Shown here one piece after another: positions 1-10,033 of a stretch of 64,000 bases of DNA. A program made the position numbers and the translations under genes. The notes beneath the pieces were generated by a model. That model made no database searches. It was not told where the DNA came from and saw nothing but the letters and a program-made list of their open reading frames with translations. The stretch comes from Picosynechococcus sp. PCC 7117 (GTDB taxonomy: Bacteria > Cyanobacteriota > Cyanobacteriia > Cyanobacteriales > MRBY01), in assembly GCF_001693275.1 (NCBI RefSeq), contig NZ_CP016477.1, positions 1,922,001 through 1,986,000 of the forward strand. The letters run 5' to 3'. Within the stretch, counting starts at the first letter, position 1, and every line of letters begins with the position of its first letter.

Positions 1-1157
1 AGAGCAGGCATGTGCCATACGTGGATACCACCGGAAGCCACAGGCATGGTGCCGGGGAGAGAAGCGTAGTCTTGGGTGAAGAATACACCGCGAGAACGAT
101 CTTCTTCAACGTAGTCTTCACGCATCAGGTCTACGAAACCGAGGGTTGCGGCGCGATCGCCTTCGAGTTTACCCACAACGGTACCGGAGTGGAGGTGGTC
201 ACCACCAGAGAGGCGGAGACACTTGGCGAGAACCCGGAAGTGAATACCGTGGTTCTTCTGACGGTCAATTACCGCGTGCATTGCCCGGTGAATGTGGAGC
301 AGAACACCGTTGTCACGGCACCACTTCGCCAGGGTAGTGTTCGCAGTGAAACCACCGGTTAAGAAGTCGTGCATGATGATGGGCGTGCCGATTTCCTTCG
401 CGAATTCAGCCCGCTTGAGCATTTCTTCGCAAGTGCCAGCGGTTACGTTGAGGTAGTGACCCTTAACTTCGTTGGTTTCAGCTTGGGATTTTTCGATAGC
501 TTCTTGAACGAACAGGAAGCGATCGCGCCAACGCATGAAAGGCTGAGAGTTGATGTTTTCGTCATCTTTGGTGAAGTCAAGACCACCACGGAGACATTCA
601 TAAACCGCACGACCGTAGTTCTTCGCAGACAGACCGAGCTTCGGCTTAATCGTACAACCGAGGAGAGGACGACCATACTTGTTGAGGAGGTCACGCTCTA
701 CAGTGATCCCGTGGGGAGGCCCTTGGTAAGTTTTGATTAACGCAACGGGGAAGCGGATATCTTCGAGGCGCAGGGCACGCAGCGCTTTAAAACCGAATAC
801 GTTACCAACCAAGGAAGTCAAAACGTTGGTTACAGAACCTTCTTCAAACAGATCGAGGGGGTAAGCAACGAAACAGAAATATTGGTTGTCTTCACCGGGA
901 ACGGGTTCAACGTTGTAGCAACGACCCTTGTAGCGGTCGAGGTCAGTTAAACCATCGGTCCATACAGTGGTCCAAGTACCGGTAGAAGATTCAGCCGCAA
1001 CAGCCGCAGCACATTCTTCGGGGGGGACTCCAGGTTGGGGAGTCATCCGGAAACAAGCGAGTAAGTCGGTATCTTTCGGGGTGTAATCGGGGGTGTAGTA
1101 AGTCAGGCGGTAGTCCTGTACACCGGCATTAAACCCAGCAGATTTGGTCTGAACCAT
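1..1157 (-). CDS. rbcL: Rubisco large subunit (partial, 3' end outside window)
   Basis: Ribulose-1,5-bisphosphate carboxylase/oxygenase large chain, the CO2-fixing enzyme packed inside the carboxysome. The reverse-strand translation begins [20 protein letters not shown] and continues with form IB landmarks: TIKPKLGL (first catalytic Lys), [11 protein letters not shown] (carbamylated Lys and metal ligands) and HRAMHAV. About 385 of the usual ~470 residues are visible; the C-terminus lies beyond position 1. The ATG at 1157 has a GGAGG ribosome site 8 nt upstream. It lies downstream of ccmN on the same strand but 470 bp away, so it probably has its own promoter. rbcX and rbcS are expected just outside the window. 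Confidence 0.98.
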   Translation of the reverse strand, partial: MVQTKSAGFNAGVQDYRLTYYTPDYTPKDTDLLACFRMTPQPGVPPEECAAAVAAESSTGTWTTVWTDGLTDLDRYKGRCYNVEPVPGEDNQYFCFVAYPLDLFEEGSVTNVLTSLVGNVFGFKALRALRLEDIRFPVALIKTYQGPPHGITVERDLLNKYGRPLLGCTIKPKLGLSAKNYGRAVYECLRGGLDFTKDDENINSQPFMRWRDRFLFVQEAIEKSQAETNEVKGHYLNVTAGTCEEMLKRAEFAKEIGTPIIMHDFLTGGFTANTTLAKWCRDNGVLLHIHRAMHAVIDRQKNHGIHFRVLAKCLRLSGGDHLHSGTVVGKLEGDRAATLGFVDLMREDYVEEDRSRGVFFTQDYASLPGTMPVASGGIHVWHMPA

Positions 1158-1629
1158 GCGGTTTTCCTCCAGCAAAAATGCTTATCTTTAACAGACAAAT
1201 ACCAGTAACGGTATCGTTGGTCGAAAACTTCAAAAATCTTACGTTGGCAAAACTGCTTTTTAAAATTCTGAAGATTCAAGTCTTATGACTTTCTTTAATC
1301 TGTGGGATATGTTACCACAGCCTCGACTTATTTTTATCTTTTAGCAACAAAAAAAGATTGCTTTTGTTTTTTGGGCTGATTAGCATTTCTAATGCTGTTT
1401 GATGGGCCTATTTTGCCCTTACAAAAATACCTAAAAAAGCCATAAAATCCCGCTCGAATTCAGCCATGCTACCTAATGAGACATTGGGCTAAAACCGTTT
1501 TCTGTCGGGATCTTTAGAGAGGGAAAGCGTTCAGGTGAGATGAATTAAGTATTTATGTTTCTCAACAATCTCCTTTAAGAACTTTAAACATTTAATTTTC
1601 ATTCAAAAAATCATGAAAGCTTTGTGGGG
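1158..1629. other. rbcL-ccmN intergenic region (rbcL leader and promoter)
   Basis: A gene-free, AT-rich stretch of 472 bp between ccmN and rbcL. It contains the GGAGG ribosome site of rbcL and the RbcR-type palindrome at 1379-1393. I see no convincing terminator for the ccm operon and no small gene. Its length fits a separate rbcL promoter with a long 5' leader. Confidence 0.6.
1379..1393. promoter_or_regulatory. Candidate RbcR (LysR-type) binding site upstream of rbcL
   Basis: The 15-mer ATTAGcatttCTAAT is a perfect inverted repeat. It fits the consensus reported for the CbbR-family regulator RbcR of cyanobacteria and plastids, ATTA(G/A)-N5-(C/T)TAAT. It lies about 220 bp upstream of the rbcL start in an otherwise AT-rich region. 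RbcR is known to control Rubisco genes in other cyanobacteria; binding here is inferred from the motif alone. Confidence 0.6.
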
Positions 1630-2337
1630 CTAGGGCTTATCTGGTGGATTTGGGGTATTGAGAGAATTTTGGTGAGGGAATAGGGTCATTAATAGTTGAT
1701 TGATATAAACTTGCCCGACAACTGGTGTTTTTTCGCCCGATTCTAGGGATTCCTTTGATTCTGGAACCGTCGGCATCACTTCGGTGTTTGGTGTTTCAGT
1801 TGGAGAGGATCCTGCTTCTGGTGGGGGCTGAACATTGGGACGGCTACCGCTGCTAGTGGGCGATCGCCCTGGTGGCGAAAAAGTTGTGGCAGTCTGGTTG
1901 GTTGTGTCCTCTGCCTGCCAAGGATCGAGGGGTTGGCTTGTCGATTGATTCGCGGGTTTTGACGGTTGAGTCTGGTAAGAAGCGGTAGTTTCTTGGCGGG
2001 ACGGATCGCCAATGAGGCTTTGGGGCGGGAGAATTGCGGCGGCGGCGATCGCCGCTTGAAATAGGGTGGAGCCATAGCCTAAGCAGGCATTTTCTCCCAC
2101 TGAGCATTGGCCAATGATCAGGCAGCCTGCCCCGATAATCGCGCCGGCATGGATCTCGATGTTGCCGCCATGGGCCTGGATAATCGCACCTGAACCAATA
2201 CAAGCACCAGCGGCGATCGCCACATAATTGCCTTCGGTTGCTTGCAGAATAACACCGGGGGCAATAACCGCACGAGGATGAATCCTTACATCGCCATTAA
2301 TTTGAATATCTGGATGGGTAATTGCCTGGAAAGTCAC
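1630..2337 (-). CDS. ccmN: Carboxysome assembly protein CcmN
   Basis: CcmN bridges the CcmM-Rubisco core to the shell of the beta-carboxysome. The 235 residues show a left-handed beta-helix (hexapeptide repeats, about residues 5-115, IHPRAVIAPG and IGAGCLIIGQCSVGENA). A Pro/Ser/Thr-rich linker follows (about 120-200), then a C-terminal amphipathic segment VVGQVYINQLLMTLFPH, the encapsulation peptide known to bind CcmK. The start codon is GTG at 2337 with no obvious ribosome site, which suggests coupling to ccmM 102 bp upstream. It is the last ccm gene of the run before rbcL. Confidence 0.95.
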   Translation of the reverse strand: MTFQAITHPDIQINGDVRIHPRAVIAPGVILQATEGNYVAIAAGACIGSGAIIQAHGGNIEIHAGAIIGAGCLIIGQCSVGENACLGYGSTLFQAAIAAAAILPPQSLIGDPSRQETTASYQTQPSKPANQSTSQPLDPWQAEDTTNQTATTFSPPGRSPTSSGSRPNVQPPPEAGSSPTETPNTEVMPTVPESKESLESGEKTPVVGQVYINQLLMTLFPHQNSLNTPNPPDKP

Positions 2338-2439
2338 AATGATTTTGTCAACGGTGATTCAATTAATCACAGGTGGGGTAAGGGTTGGGGGATAGACATT
2401 CGTTTTCTCCCCCATAACGAAGTGGTCGCGTTACACAAC

Positions 2440-4431
<1,992 letters not shown>

Positions 4432-4562
4432 TCAATCCCTCCTCTCAATGTCATTGATTGCTTCTCTCGCTAGCTTTTAACCATCCGCCATAAATTGCTT
4501 GAGATTACCAAACGAGCCACGCATTGACTTTGGGTAGTCCGGCTGGAAAGGATTCAGACCAT

Positions 4563-4862
4563 TTAGCCTGCATCTTTCTTGCTGTAAAGGGAACGATTAT
4601 CGACGTTGACCGTATCAATGATGCCAATGACCATCGCATCTAGGGGTCTTCCCTCCATTCCCGTTTCGGTACGGGCAGCACCACCACGACTGACCAAAAC
4701 CCATTCATTGACGCCAGCGCCTACGAGATCTCCTGCCACTTCATATTTAGGAAGGGGCTGACCCTGTTCATCTATAAATTGAACGAGCAAAAATTTAATC
4801 CCCCGGAGGCTTTCTGCTTTGTAGGTGCTGACGACAGTGCCACGTACTTTGGCAATTTGCAT
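4563..4862 (-). CDS. ccmL: Carboxysome vertex pentamer protein CcmL
   Basis: A 99-residue EutN/CcmL-family protein whose pentamers close the vertices of the icosahedral carboxysome shell. It begins MQIAKVRGTVVSTYK, with the family core VGAGVNEWVLVSRGGAAR and a C-terminal VIGIIDTVNVD strand. Length matches the family. It lies between ccmK1 (35 bp upstream) and ccmM (134 bp downstream) in the ccmK2-K1-L-M-N order usual for beta-cyanobacteria. No good ribosome site precedes the ATG, so translational coupling to ccmK1 is likely. Confidence 0.97.
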   Translation of the reverse strand: MQIAKVRGTVVSTYKAESLRGIKFLLVQFIDEQGQPLPKYEVAGDLVGAGVNEWVLVSRGGAARTETGMEGRPLDAMVIGIIDTVNVDNRSLYSKKDAG

Positions 4863-4897
4863 GAAAATTTATAACTAAAAATTTTTTTATTAAAAAA

Positions 4898-5236
4898 TTA
4901 CACTCTTCTCAGAGGCTGGGGATTCACGCTTTCACGAAACTGTTCTACGGCTTCGGTGTACCGGATCGGCAGAACGTATTCGAGGTTCTCGTGGGGACGG
5001 GCGATGATGTGGGTAGAAAGCACTTGGCCACCGTTAACGCGGCTGACATTATCAGTACCGGCAGAAACGGACGCTTGGACTTCGGAAACATCACCACGGA
5101 CAATCACAGTAACGCGGCCACTACCGATTTTTTCGTAACCAACGAGGGTTACACGGGCGGCTTTTACCATCGCGTCAGCAGCTTCTACAACTGCGGGGAA
5201 ACCGAGGGTTTCTACCATTCCGACTGCAATAGACAT
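4898..5236 (-). CDS. ccmK1: Carboxysome shell hexamer protein CcmK1
   Basis: A single-BMC-domain shell protein whose hexamers tile the facets of the carboxysome and form charged pores for bicarbonate and sugar phosphates. It has 112 residues. The BMC core [13 protein letters not shown]-type start and [15 protein letters not shown] end are intact, and a C-terminal tail ([11 protein letters not shown]) distinguishes CcmK1 from the shorter CcmK2 next door. An AGAGGAG ribosome site precedes the ATG. A 120-bp stretch (5085-5204) is identical at the DNA level to ccmK2, discussed under findings. Confidence 0.96.
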
Positions 5237-5612
5237 TGAGTTTTTCTCCTCTTGCTTTTAATTAATGGGTTCTGGGAATCACAGAGGATGCGTGACCGAA
5301 AAAAGAATGGCGATCGCCCCTCTGTCCCAGGGTTAATAGGTTCTGAATTGTTCTACTTCTTCGGTGTAGCGAATCGGCAAGACGTATTCGAGGTTTTCGT
5401 GGGGACGGGCGATGATGTGGGTAGAAAGCACTTCACCACCATTGACACGGTTGGCGCTCTCAATGCCAGCGGAAACGGAGGCTTGGACTTCAGAAACATC
5501 ACCACGGACAATCACAGTAACGCGGCCACTACCGATTTTTTCGTAACCAACGAGGGTTACACGGGCGGCTTTTACCATCGCGTCAGCAGCTTCTACAACT
5601 GCGGGGAAACCG
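5085..5612 (-). repeat. 120-bp perfect duplicate shared by ccmK1 and ccmK2
   Basis: Bases 5085-5204 (ccmK1) and 5493-5612 (ccmK2) are identical over 120 bp, in the same orientation at an offset of 408 bp, equal to the distance between the two start codons. The flanks diverge at synonymous and non-synonymous sites. Perfect identity including wobble positions points to recent gene conversion between the tandem paralogues; this is inference. Confidence 0.85.
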
Positions 5613-5644
5613 CGGGTTTCAATCATTCCAACTGCAATAGGCAT
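5333..5644 (-). CDS. ccmK2: Carboxysome shell hexamer protein CcmK2
   Basis: First gene of the ccm cluster: 103 residues, one BMC domain, no C-terminal extension (ends EEVEQFRTY), the usual CcmK2 length. It is nearly identical to CcmK1 except in the loop [14 protein letters not shown] and at the C-terminus. A GAGGA ribosome site precedes the ATG. The operon promoter is expected in the 354 bp upstream. CcmK1 and CcmK2 are the major facet proteins and can form layers together. Confidence 0.96.
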   Translation of the reverse strand: MPIAVGMIETRGFPAVVEAADAMVKAARVTLVGYEKIGSGRVTVIVRGDVSEVQASVSAGIESANRVNGGEVLSTHIIARPHENLEYVLPIRYTEEVEQFRTY

Positions 5645-5998
5645 CTAATTTATCCTCGCTTATCAAGCTTAATGTCTTAAAAATACTAAGGAACAGGCGT
5701 CCCCCTGGGAGTTTGGTCTGCTTCTAGTTGGGATAACGGAAGCGGCATAAGACCGACCACTTGCCTCTGCGCAGGGGTTAGGGTCCTTTACAGGCTTTAT
5801 AGTGGACAAGGCGATCGCCAGGAATCGCGTTTGTTACTAATTTTGATTTTGGCAAGCTATGAAGAGCATAAGCAACAATGGCACCTTTGACAACATAAAC
5901 TGCAATGATATTTCGTAATACCAAGGTTAAGTAGAGTCAATGCTTCATCGTTTAAATAGACAGGGGTTTCTAGAAGAAGTTGCCCAAAGGTCAGAGGA
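5645..5998. other. Intergenic region carrying the ccm operon promoter
   Basis: A stretch of 354 bp between sulP and ccmK2. It must hold the promoter of ccmK2KLMN. I find no perfect copy of the RbcR palindrome seen before rbcL; the nearest, cTTATcaagcTTAAT just upstream of the ccmK2 start, has two mismatches. A short minus-strand frame here ends in a cysteine-rich run, but it overlaps the sulP end and looks fortuitous. Confidence 0.5.
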
Positions 5999-7732
5999 CT
6001 AAGCTTTTCGCTGCTGAATGAAGGCGATCGCCTGTTGGAGGGCATCTAAACGATTTGTTACACGATTGCGGGGTGGCAGCAACTTTAACACTTCTAATTT
6101 CCTCAGGCGATCGCGCACCTGGCCCCTGGCCCCCACTAAAAACACTTCCCGTCCCCGACCGTGGGCATCCCGGATCATCGTCTCCACCGCCAGGGAGGCC
6201 GTCACTCCCATCCGGGGTACCTCACTGAGGTCTAAAATCAAAACCTCGTATTTTTCAACAATGGCCATCCGTTGGGCAATCCCTTTAGCCGCCCCAAAGC
6301 TCATGGGGCCACCTAAACAAAAAAGAATAATGTGTCCCTGGGCCTGGTGTAACAGTTCCCGTTCGCGCTCATTTAACGTACTTGTATCGGCCCCAGCAGT
6401 GATGGTTTCTAGCCGCTGCATTTGCAAATCTGTGAGGCTTTTGACCGTCAGGAGATTCGCCACAAAAACCCCCGCTGCCACCGCCGTGATCAAATCGACA
6501 AAGACGGTTAGTAATAAAACACCATACATTAATCCCGTCGCTTTCCAGGAAATTTTGTGGGCCCGTTTCAAGAAACTCCAATCAATAATGTCAATGCCCA
6601 CCTTAATCAAAATGCCCGCTAAGACGGCATGGGGGATAGGGGCCGTGAGGGGGGCCGCCCCAAGTAAAATCACCAATAACACCAAAGCATGGAGCATACC
6701 TGCAAGGTTGCTTTTGCCCCCAGAGCGCACATTGATCACTGTCCGCATCGTTGCCCCAGCCCCCGGTAGTCCTCCCACAAAGCCGGAGAGAAAATTGCCA
6801 ATGCCTTGGCCGATTAATTCTTGGTCGGAGTCGTGCTGGGTACGGGTGATATTGTCCGCAACTAAAGAGGTCAGAAGGGAATCAATGGCGCCTAGGGTAC
6901 CGAGAATCACGCCATAACCGAGCATTTGACGCAACAGAGGCAGGCTGAAGTAGGGCCAATGGAGGGTCGGAAAACCCTGGGGAATGTCACCAATGCGTGC
7001 CAAGTCAGGATTGGGAATTAACAGAGATAAAATCGTGCAGATGACCAGAGCAAGGAGGGGAGAGGGGACCAGACGATTGAGTCGGGCCGGTGAAGCAAAT
7101 ACAATCGCCAAAGTCAGAAGGCCCAGGGCCGTGGCCCCGAGGTAAGGATGGGTTAGATCGTAGGGAATTTCTTGAACGGCCCCCAAAATATTGGCGCCGC
7201 CGGGATAACCAAGCAAGGGGCCAAACTGAAGCACAATAATGATCACACCAATCCCAGACATAAACCCAGAAATGACGGTGTAGGGAATCAGGGTGATGTA
7301 TTTTCCCAGGCGCAGGATGCCTAGAAGGATCTGAAAGAGACCCCCCAGCATAACCACGGTGAAGGCGATCGCCAGGCCTGTGGCCGGATCATCAGCGGTC
7401 TTCGCGGCGGCGGTAAAAACCGTTGCCATCACCACCGTCATCGGCCCCGTAGGTCCCGTGATCTGAGCGGGAGTTCCCCCAAACAACGCGGCAAAAAATC
7501 CAGTACAAATGGCCCCATACATTCCGGCGATCGCCCCGGCTCCGGAAGAAACCCCAAAGGCAAGGGCAAGGGGGAGTGCGACAATGGCCGCCGTTAGCCC
7601 CCCAAAAAAATCACCACGCCAATGTCTAAAGGTTGGGCGGGAGATCCAATGCCCGATATTTGCGATTGATGCCATGGAGAGTTTACTCCAACGAATGAGT
7701 TGGTGACGGGAAAGCGGCCCGCTGGGCATCAA
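5999..7732 (-). CDS. SulP-family anion transporter, BicA-like (probable Na+/HCO3- symporter)
   Basis: Integral membrane protein of about 560-577 residues with the SulP signature GDFFGGLTAAIVALPLALAF, the FGGTPAQITGPTGPMTVVM segment, 10-14 hydrophobic helices and a C-terminal cytoplasmic STAS domain (about residues 440-577, ILDLSEVPRMGVTASL). In cyanobacteria this family includes BicA, a low-affinity, high-flux bicarbonate importer. The location between ccm and CO2-uptake NDH-1 genes supports a bicarbonate role, but sulphate or another anion cannot be excluded, and the N-terminus differs from the PCC 7002 BicA I remember. The start is uncertain: TTG at 7732, ATG at 7729, or ATG at 7675, which has GGAG 12 nt upstream. 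Confidence 0.85.
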   Translation of the reverse strand: MMPSGPLSRHQLIRWSKLSMASIANIGHWISRPTFRHWRGDFFGGLTAAIVALPLALAFGVSSGAGAIAGMYGAICTGFFAALFGGTPAQITGPTGPMTVVMATVFTAAAKTADDPATGLAIAFTVVMLGGLFQILLGILRLGKYITLIPYTVISGFMSGIGVIIIVLQFGPLLGYPGGANILGAVQEIPYDLTHPYLGATALGLLTLAIVFASPARLNRLVPSPLLALVICTILSLLIPNPDLARIGDIPQGFPTLHWPYFSLPLLRQMLGYGVILGTLGAIDSLLTSLVADNITRTQHDSDQELIGQGIGNFLSGFVGGLPGAGATMRTVINVRSGGKSNLAGMLHALVLLVILLGAAPLTAPIPHAVLAGILIKVGIDIIDWSFLKRAHKISWKATGLMYGVLLLTVFVDLITAVAAGVFVANLLTVKSLTDLQMQRLETITAGADTSTLNERERELLHQAQGHIILFCLGGPMSFGAAKGIAQRMAIVEKYEVLILDLSEVPRMGVTASLAVETMIRDAHGRGREVFLVGARGQVRDRLRKLEVLKLLPPRNRVTNRLDALQQAIAFIQQRKA

Positions 7733-8080
7733 CTCAAAGTCATCTTTTTAGAATTTCAAATTGACGGTCAACAGCCACTACGCCAATCATAGGAGTGGTT
7801 CCCCTCGGCTGAATTTTAAGAAACATCAAAGGGTCGGCAAAGGCTGACATTTCGACTTAATAATTAACAAAACCATGTAGGTGATCGCCAAATTATTATT
7901 TCTTAACGCTATGCCAATTAAGCATCGCTATCACCACAAAAAAGCCTCAAACCTTTGGGAAATCGCCATCTAATCGATTACACTCTCTTACAAAGACTGT
8001 AGACCGACGATTTGAAATATTTTCTGGCCAATCCACCCAATGCCAACCAACCTTCTGTTGTGATTTTCTAGACACCCTCC
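7733..8080. other. Divergent control region between the SulP gene and ndhF4
   Basis: A 348-bp AT-rich gap between two divergent transport loci, so it must hold both promoters. Several T-N11-A type half-palindromes occur (for example around ATTATTATTTCTTAA near 7890), as expected for LysR-type carbon regulators. None is a perfect consensus and I do not assign an operator. No small gene is seen. Confidence 0.4.
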
Positions 8081-9979
8081 ATGAGTGAATTTCTTTTACA
8101 AAGCGTATGGCTAGTTCCAGTCTACGGAATTACGGGGGCACTCTTGACCTTGCCTTGGTCCCTCGGGTTAATTCGGCGCACCGGGCCTCGACCTGCCGCC
8201 TACCTCAACCTGATCATGACCTTTTTGGGTCTTTTACACGGTTCCTTTGCCTTCGCTTCCCTTTGGAACATGCCCCCCCAACAACTATCACTGGAGTGGC
8301 TCCAGGTTGCCGATCTAAATCTTTCCCTGGTTATTGAAATTTCTCCGGTTAACCTCGGTGCAATGGAACTGGTCACTGGCATTTGTTTCATGGCTCAACT
8401 CTACGGCCTTGGGTATTTAGAAAAGGATTGGTCTATTGCCCGCTTCTATGGCTTGATGGGCTTTTTTGAGGCGGCCCTATCGGGTTTGGCCATTAGCGAC
8501 TCGCTGCTCTTGAGCTATGGCCTGTTGGAAGTATTAACTCTTTCTACTTACTTATTAGTTGGTTTTTGGTATGCTCAACCCCTGGTCGTGACGGCGGCTA
8601 GGGATGCTTTTTTGACCAAACGGGTCGGCGATATCTTGCTCTTGATGGGCATTGTTGCTTTGTCTAGCTATGGTACGGGGCTCACGTTTAGTGAACTAGA
8701 AACTTGGGCGGCGAATCCCCCCTTGCCCCCCTGGGAAGCCAGTCTCGTGGGCCTTGCGCTCATTTCCGGGCCGATTGGTAAATGTGCCCAGTTCCCGTTG
8801 AACCTCTGGCTTGATGAAGCGATGGAAGGGCCAAACCCAGCGGGGATTATTCGTAATTCGGTGGTGGTTTCTGCGGGGGCCTACGTGCTGCTCAAAATGG
8901 AGCCTGTTTTTACGATTACGCCGATCACCTCCGACGCTTTGATTATTATCGGTACCGTAACTACGGTGGGGGCTTCGTTGGTTGCCCTAGCTCAAATTGA
9001 TATTAAGCGGGCCTTATCCCATTCCACCAGTGCTTACCTTGGTTTGGTGTTTATTGCGGTGGGGTTAAATCAAGTTGATATCGCCCTGTTGCTTTTGCTA
9101 ACCCATGCGATCGCCAAAGCGCTCTTATTCATGAGCATTGGTGCGGTTATTCTCAATACCCACGGTCAAAATATTACGGAAATGGGTGGCCTCTGGTCAC
9201 GGATGCCGGCAACCACTAGTGCCTTTGTGGTGGGGTCAGCGGGGCTTGTGTGCCTCTTTCCCCTGGGGACGTTTTGGACGATGCGCCGTTGGGTCGATGG
9301 TTTTTGGGATACACCCCCGTGGCTCGTGCTACTCCTTGTGGGCGTAAACTTCTGCTCCAGCTTTAATCTGACCAGGGTCTTTCGTTCTGTTTTCCTCGGT
9401 GCCCCCAAGCCAAAAACGCGGCGATCGCCTGAGGTGGTCTGGCAAATGGCTGTGCCTATGGTGAGTCTGATCCTAATGACCCTGATGGTGCCCTTCTTTT
9501 TGCACCAATGGCAATTGCTCTTTAATCCATCCCTGCCGACCCTTGTTGAACGGCCGCTCATCGTGACTTTAGCAATACCAGCACTGATGATCGCGGGAGG
9601 CCTCGGCTTAGTCGCTGGTCTAACGATTACTTTGAATCCTTCCCTGAGTCGCCCTCGACAGCTTTATCTGCGCTTTTTGCAGGATTTGCTGGCCTACGAT
9701 TTTTACATTGACCGCATTTACAACGTGACGGTGGTTTGGCTGGTTACAACCCTTTCAAAACTCGCCGCTTGGTTTGATCGCTACGTTGTCGATGGCTTCG
9801 TCAACTTAACAGGTTTGGCGACACTTTTTAGTGGAAGCGCTCTACGTTACAACGTTTCGGGACAGTCTCAATTCTATGTTTTGACGATTGTTTTAGGGAT
9901 GATCCTCGGCCTAGTCTGGTTTATGGCCACGGGTCAATGGACGATGATTACGGATTTTTGGTCGAATCAGTTGGCCTAA
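8081..9979 (+). CDS. ndhF4: NADH dehydrogenase-like subunit NdhF4 (CO2-uptake NDH-1)
   Basis: Antiporter-like membrane subunit of the thylakoid NDH-1 complex. At 632 residues it has about 16 hydrophobic helices and the proton-translocation core found in NdhF/NuoL: a charged-lysine helix (SGPIGKCAQFPLNLWLDEAM, where the canonical family has a histidine) and ALSHSTSAYLGL. The sequence is of the divergent NdhF3/F4 class used for CO2 hydration rather than respiration. The pairing with ndhD4 and cupB, and the absence of cupS, point to the constitutive low-affinity NDH-1MS' type. The ATG at 8081 has no strong ribosome site. ndhD4 starts 54 bp downstream. Confidence 0.9.
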   Translation: MSEFLLQSVWLVPVYGITGALLTLPWSLGLIRRTGPRPAAYLNLIMTFLGLLHGSFAFASLWNMPPQQLSLEWLQVADLNLSLVIEISPVNLGAMELVTGICFMAQLYGLGYLEKDWSIARFYGLMGFFEAALSGLAISDSLLLSYGLLEVLTLSTYLLVGFWYAQPLVVTAARDAFLTKRVGDILLLMGIVALSSYGTGLTFSELETWAANPPLPPWEASLVGLALISGPIGKCAQFPLNLWLDEAMEGPNPAGIIRNSVVVSAGAYVLLKMEPVFTITPITSDALIIIGTVTTVGASLVALAQIDIKRALSHSTSAYLGLVFIAVGLNQVDIALLLLLTHAIAKALLFMSIGAVILNTHGQNITEMGGLWSRMPATTSAFVVGSAGLVCLFPLGTFWTMRRWVDGFWDTPPWLVLLLVGVNFCSSFNLTRVFRSVFLGAPKPKTRRSPEVVWQMAVPMVSLILMTLMVPFFLHQWQLLFNPSLPTLVERPLIVTLAIPALMIAGGLGLVAGLTITLNPSLSRPRQLYLRFLQDLLAYDFYIDRIYNVTVVWLVTTLSKLAAWFDRYVVDGFVNLTGLATLFSGSALRYNVSGQSQFYVLTIVLGMILGLVWFMATGQWTMITDFWSNQLA

Positions 9980-10033
9980 GGAGTTTCCCCCTTTGTTGTT
10001 AAATCTGCTTTTTTGTGAATTTTGGAGGAAAGA

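Noticed and set aside
5857-6045. Cysteine-rich small protein (metallothionein-like tail with seven Cys in 15 residues)
   Set aside because: The frame overlaps the coding end of the SulP gene in another frame, has no ribosome site, and its first half is a shadow of that gene. The Cys run is probably chance.
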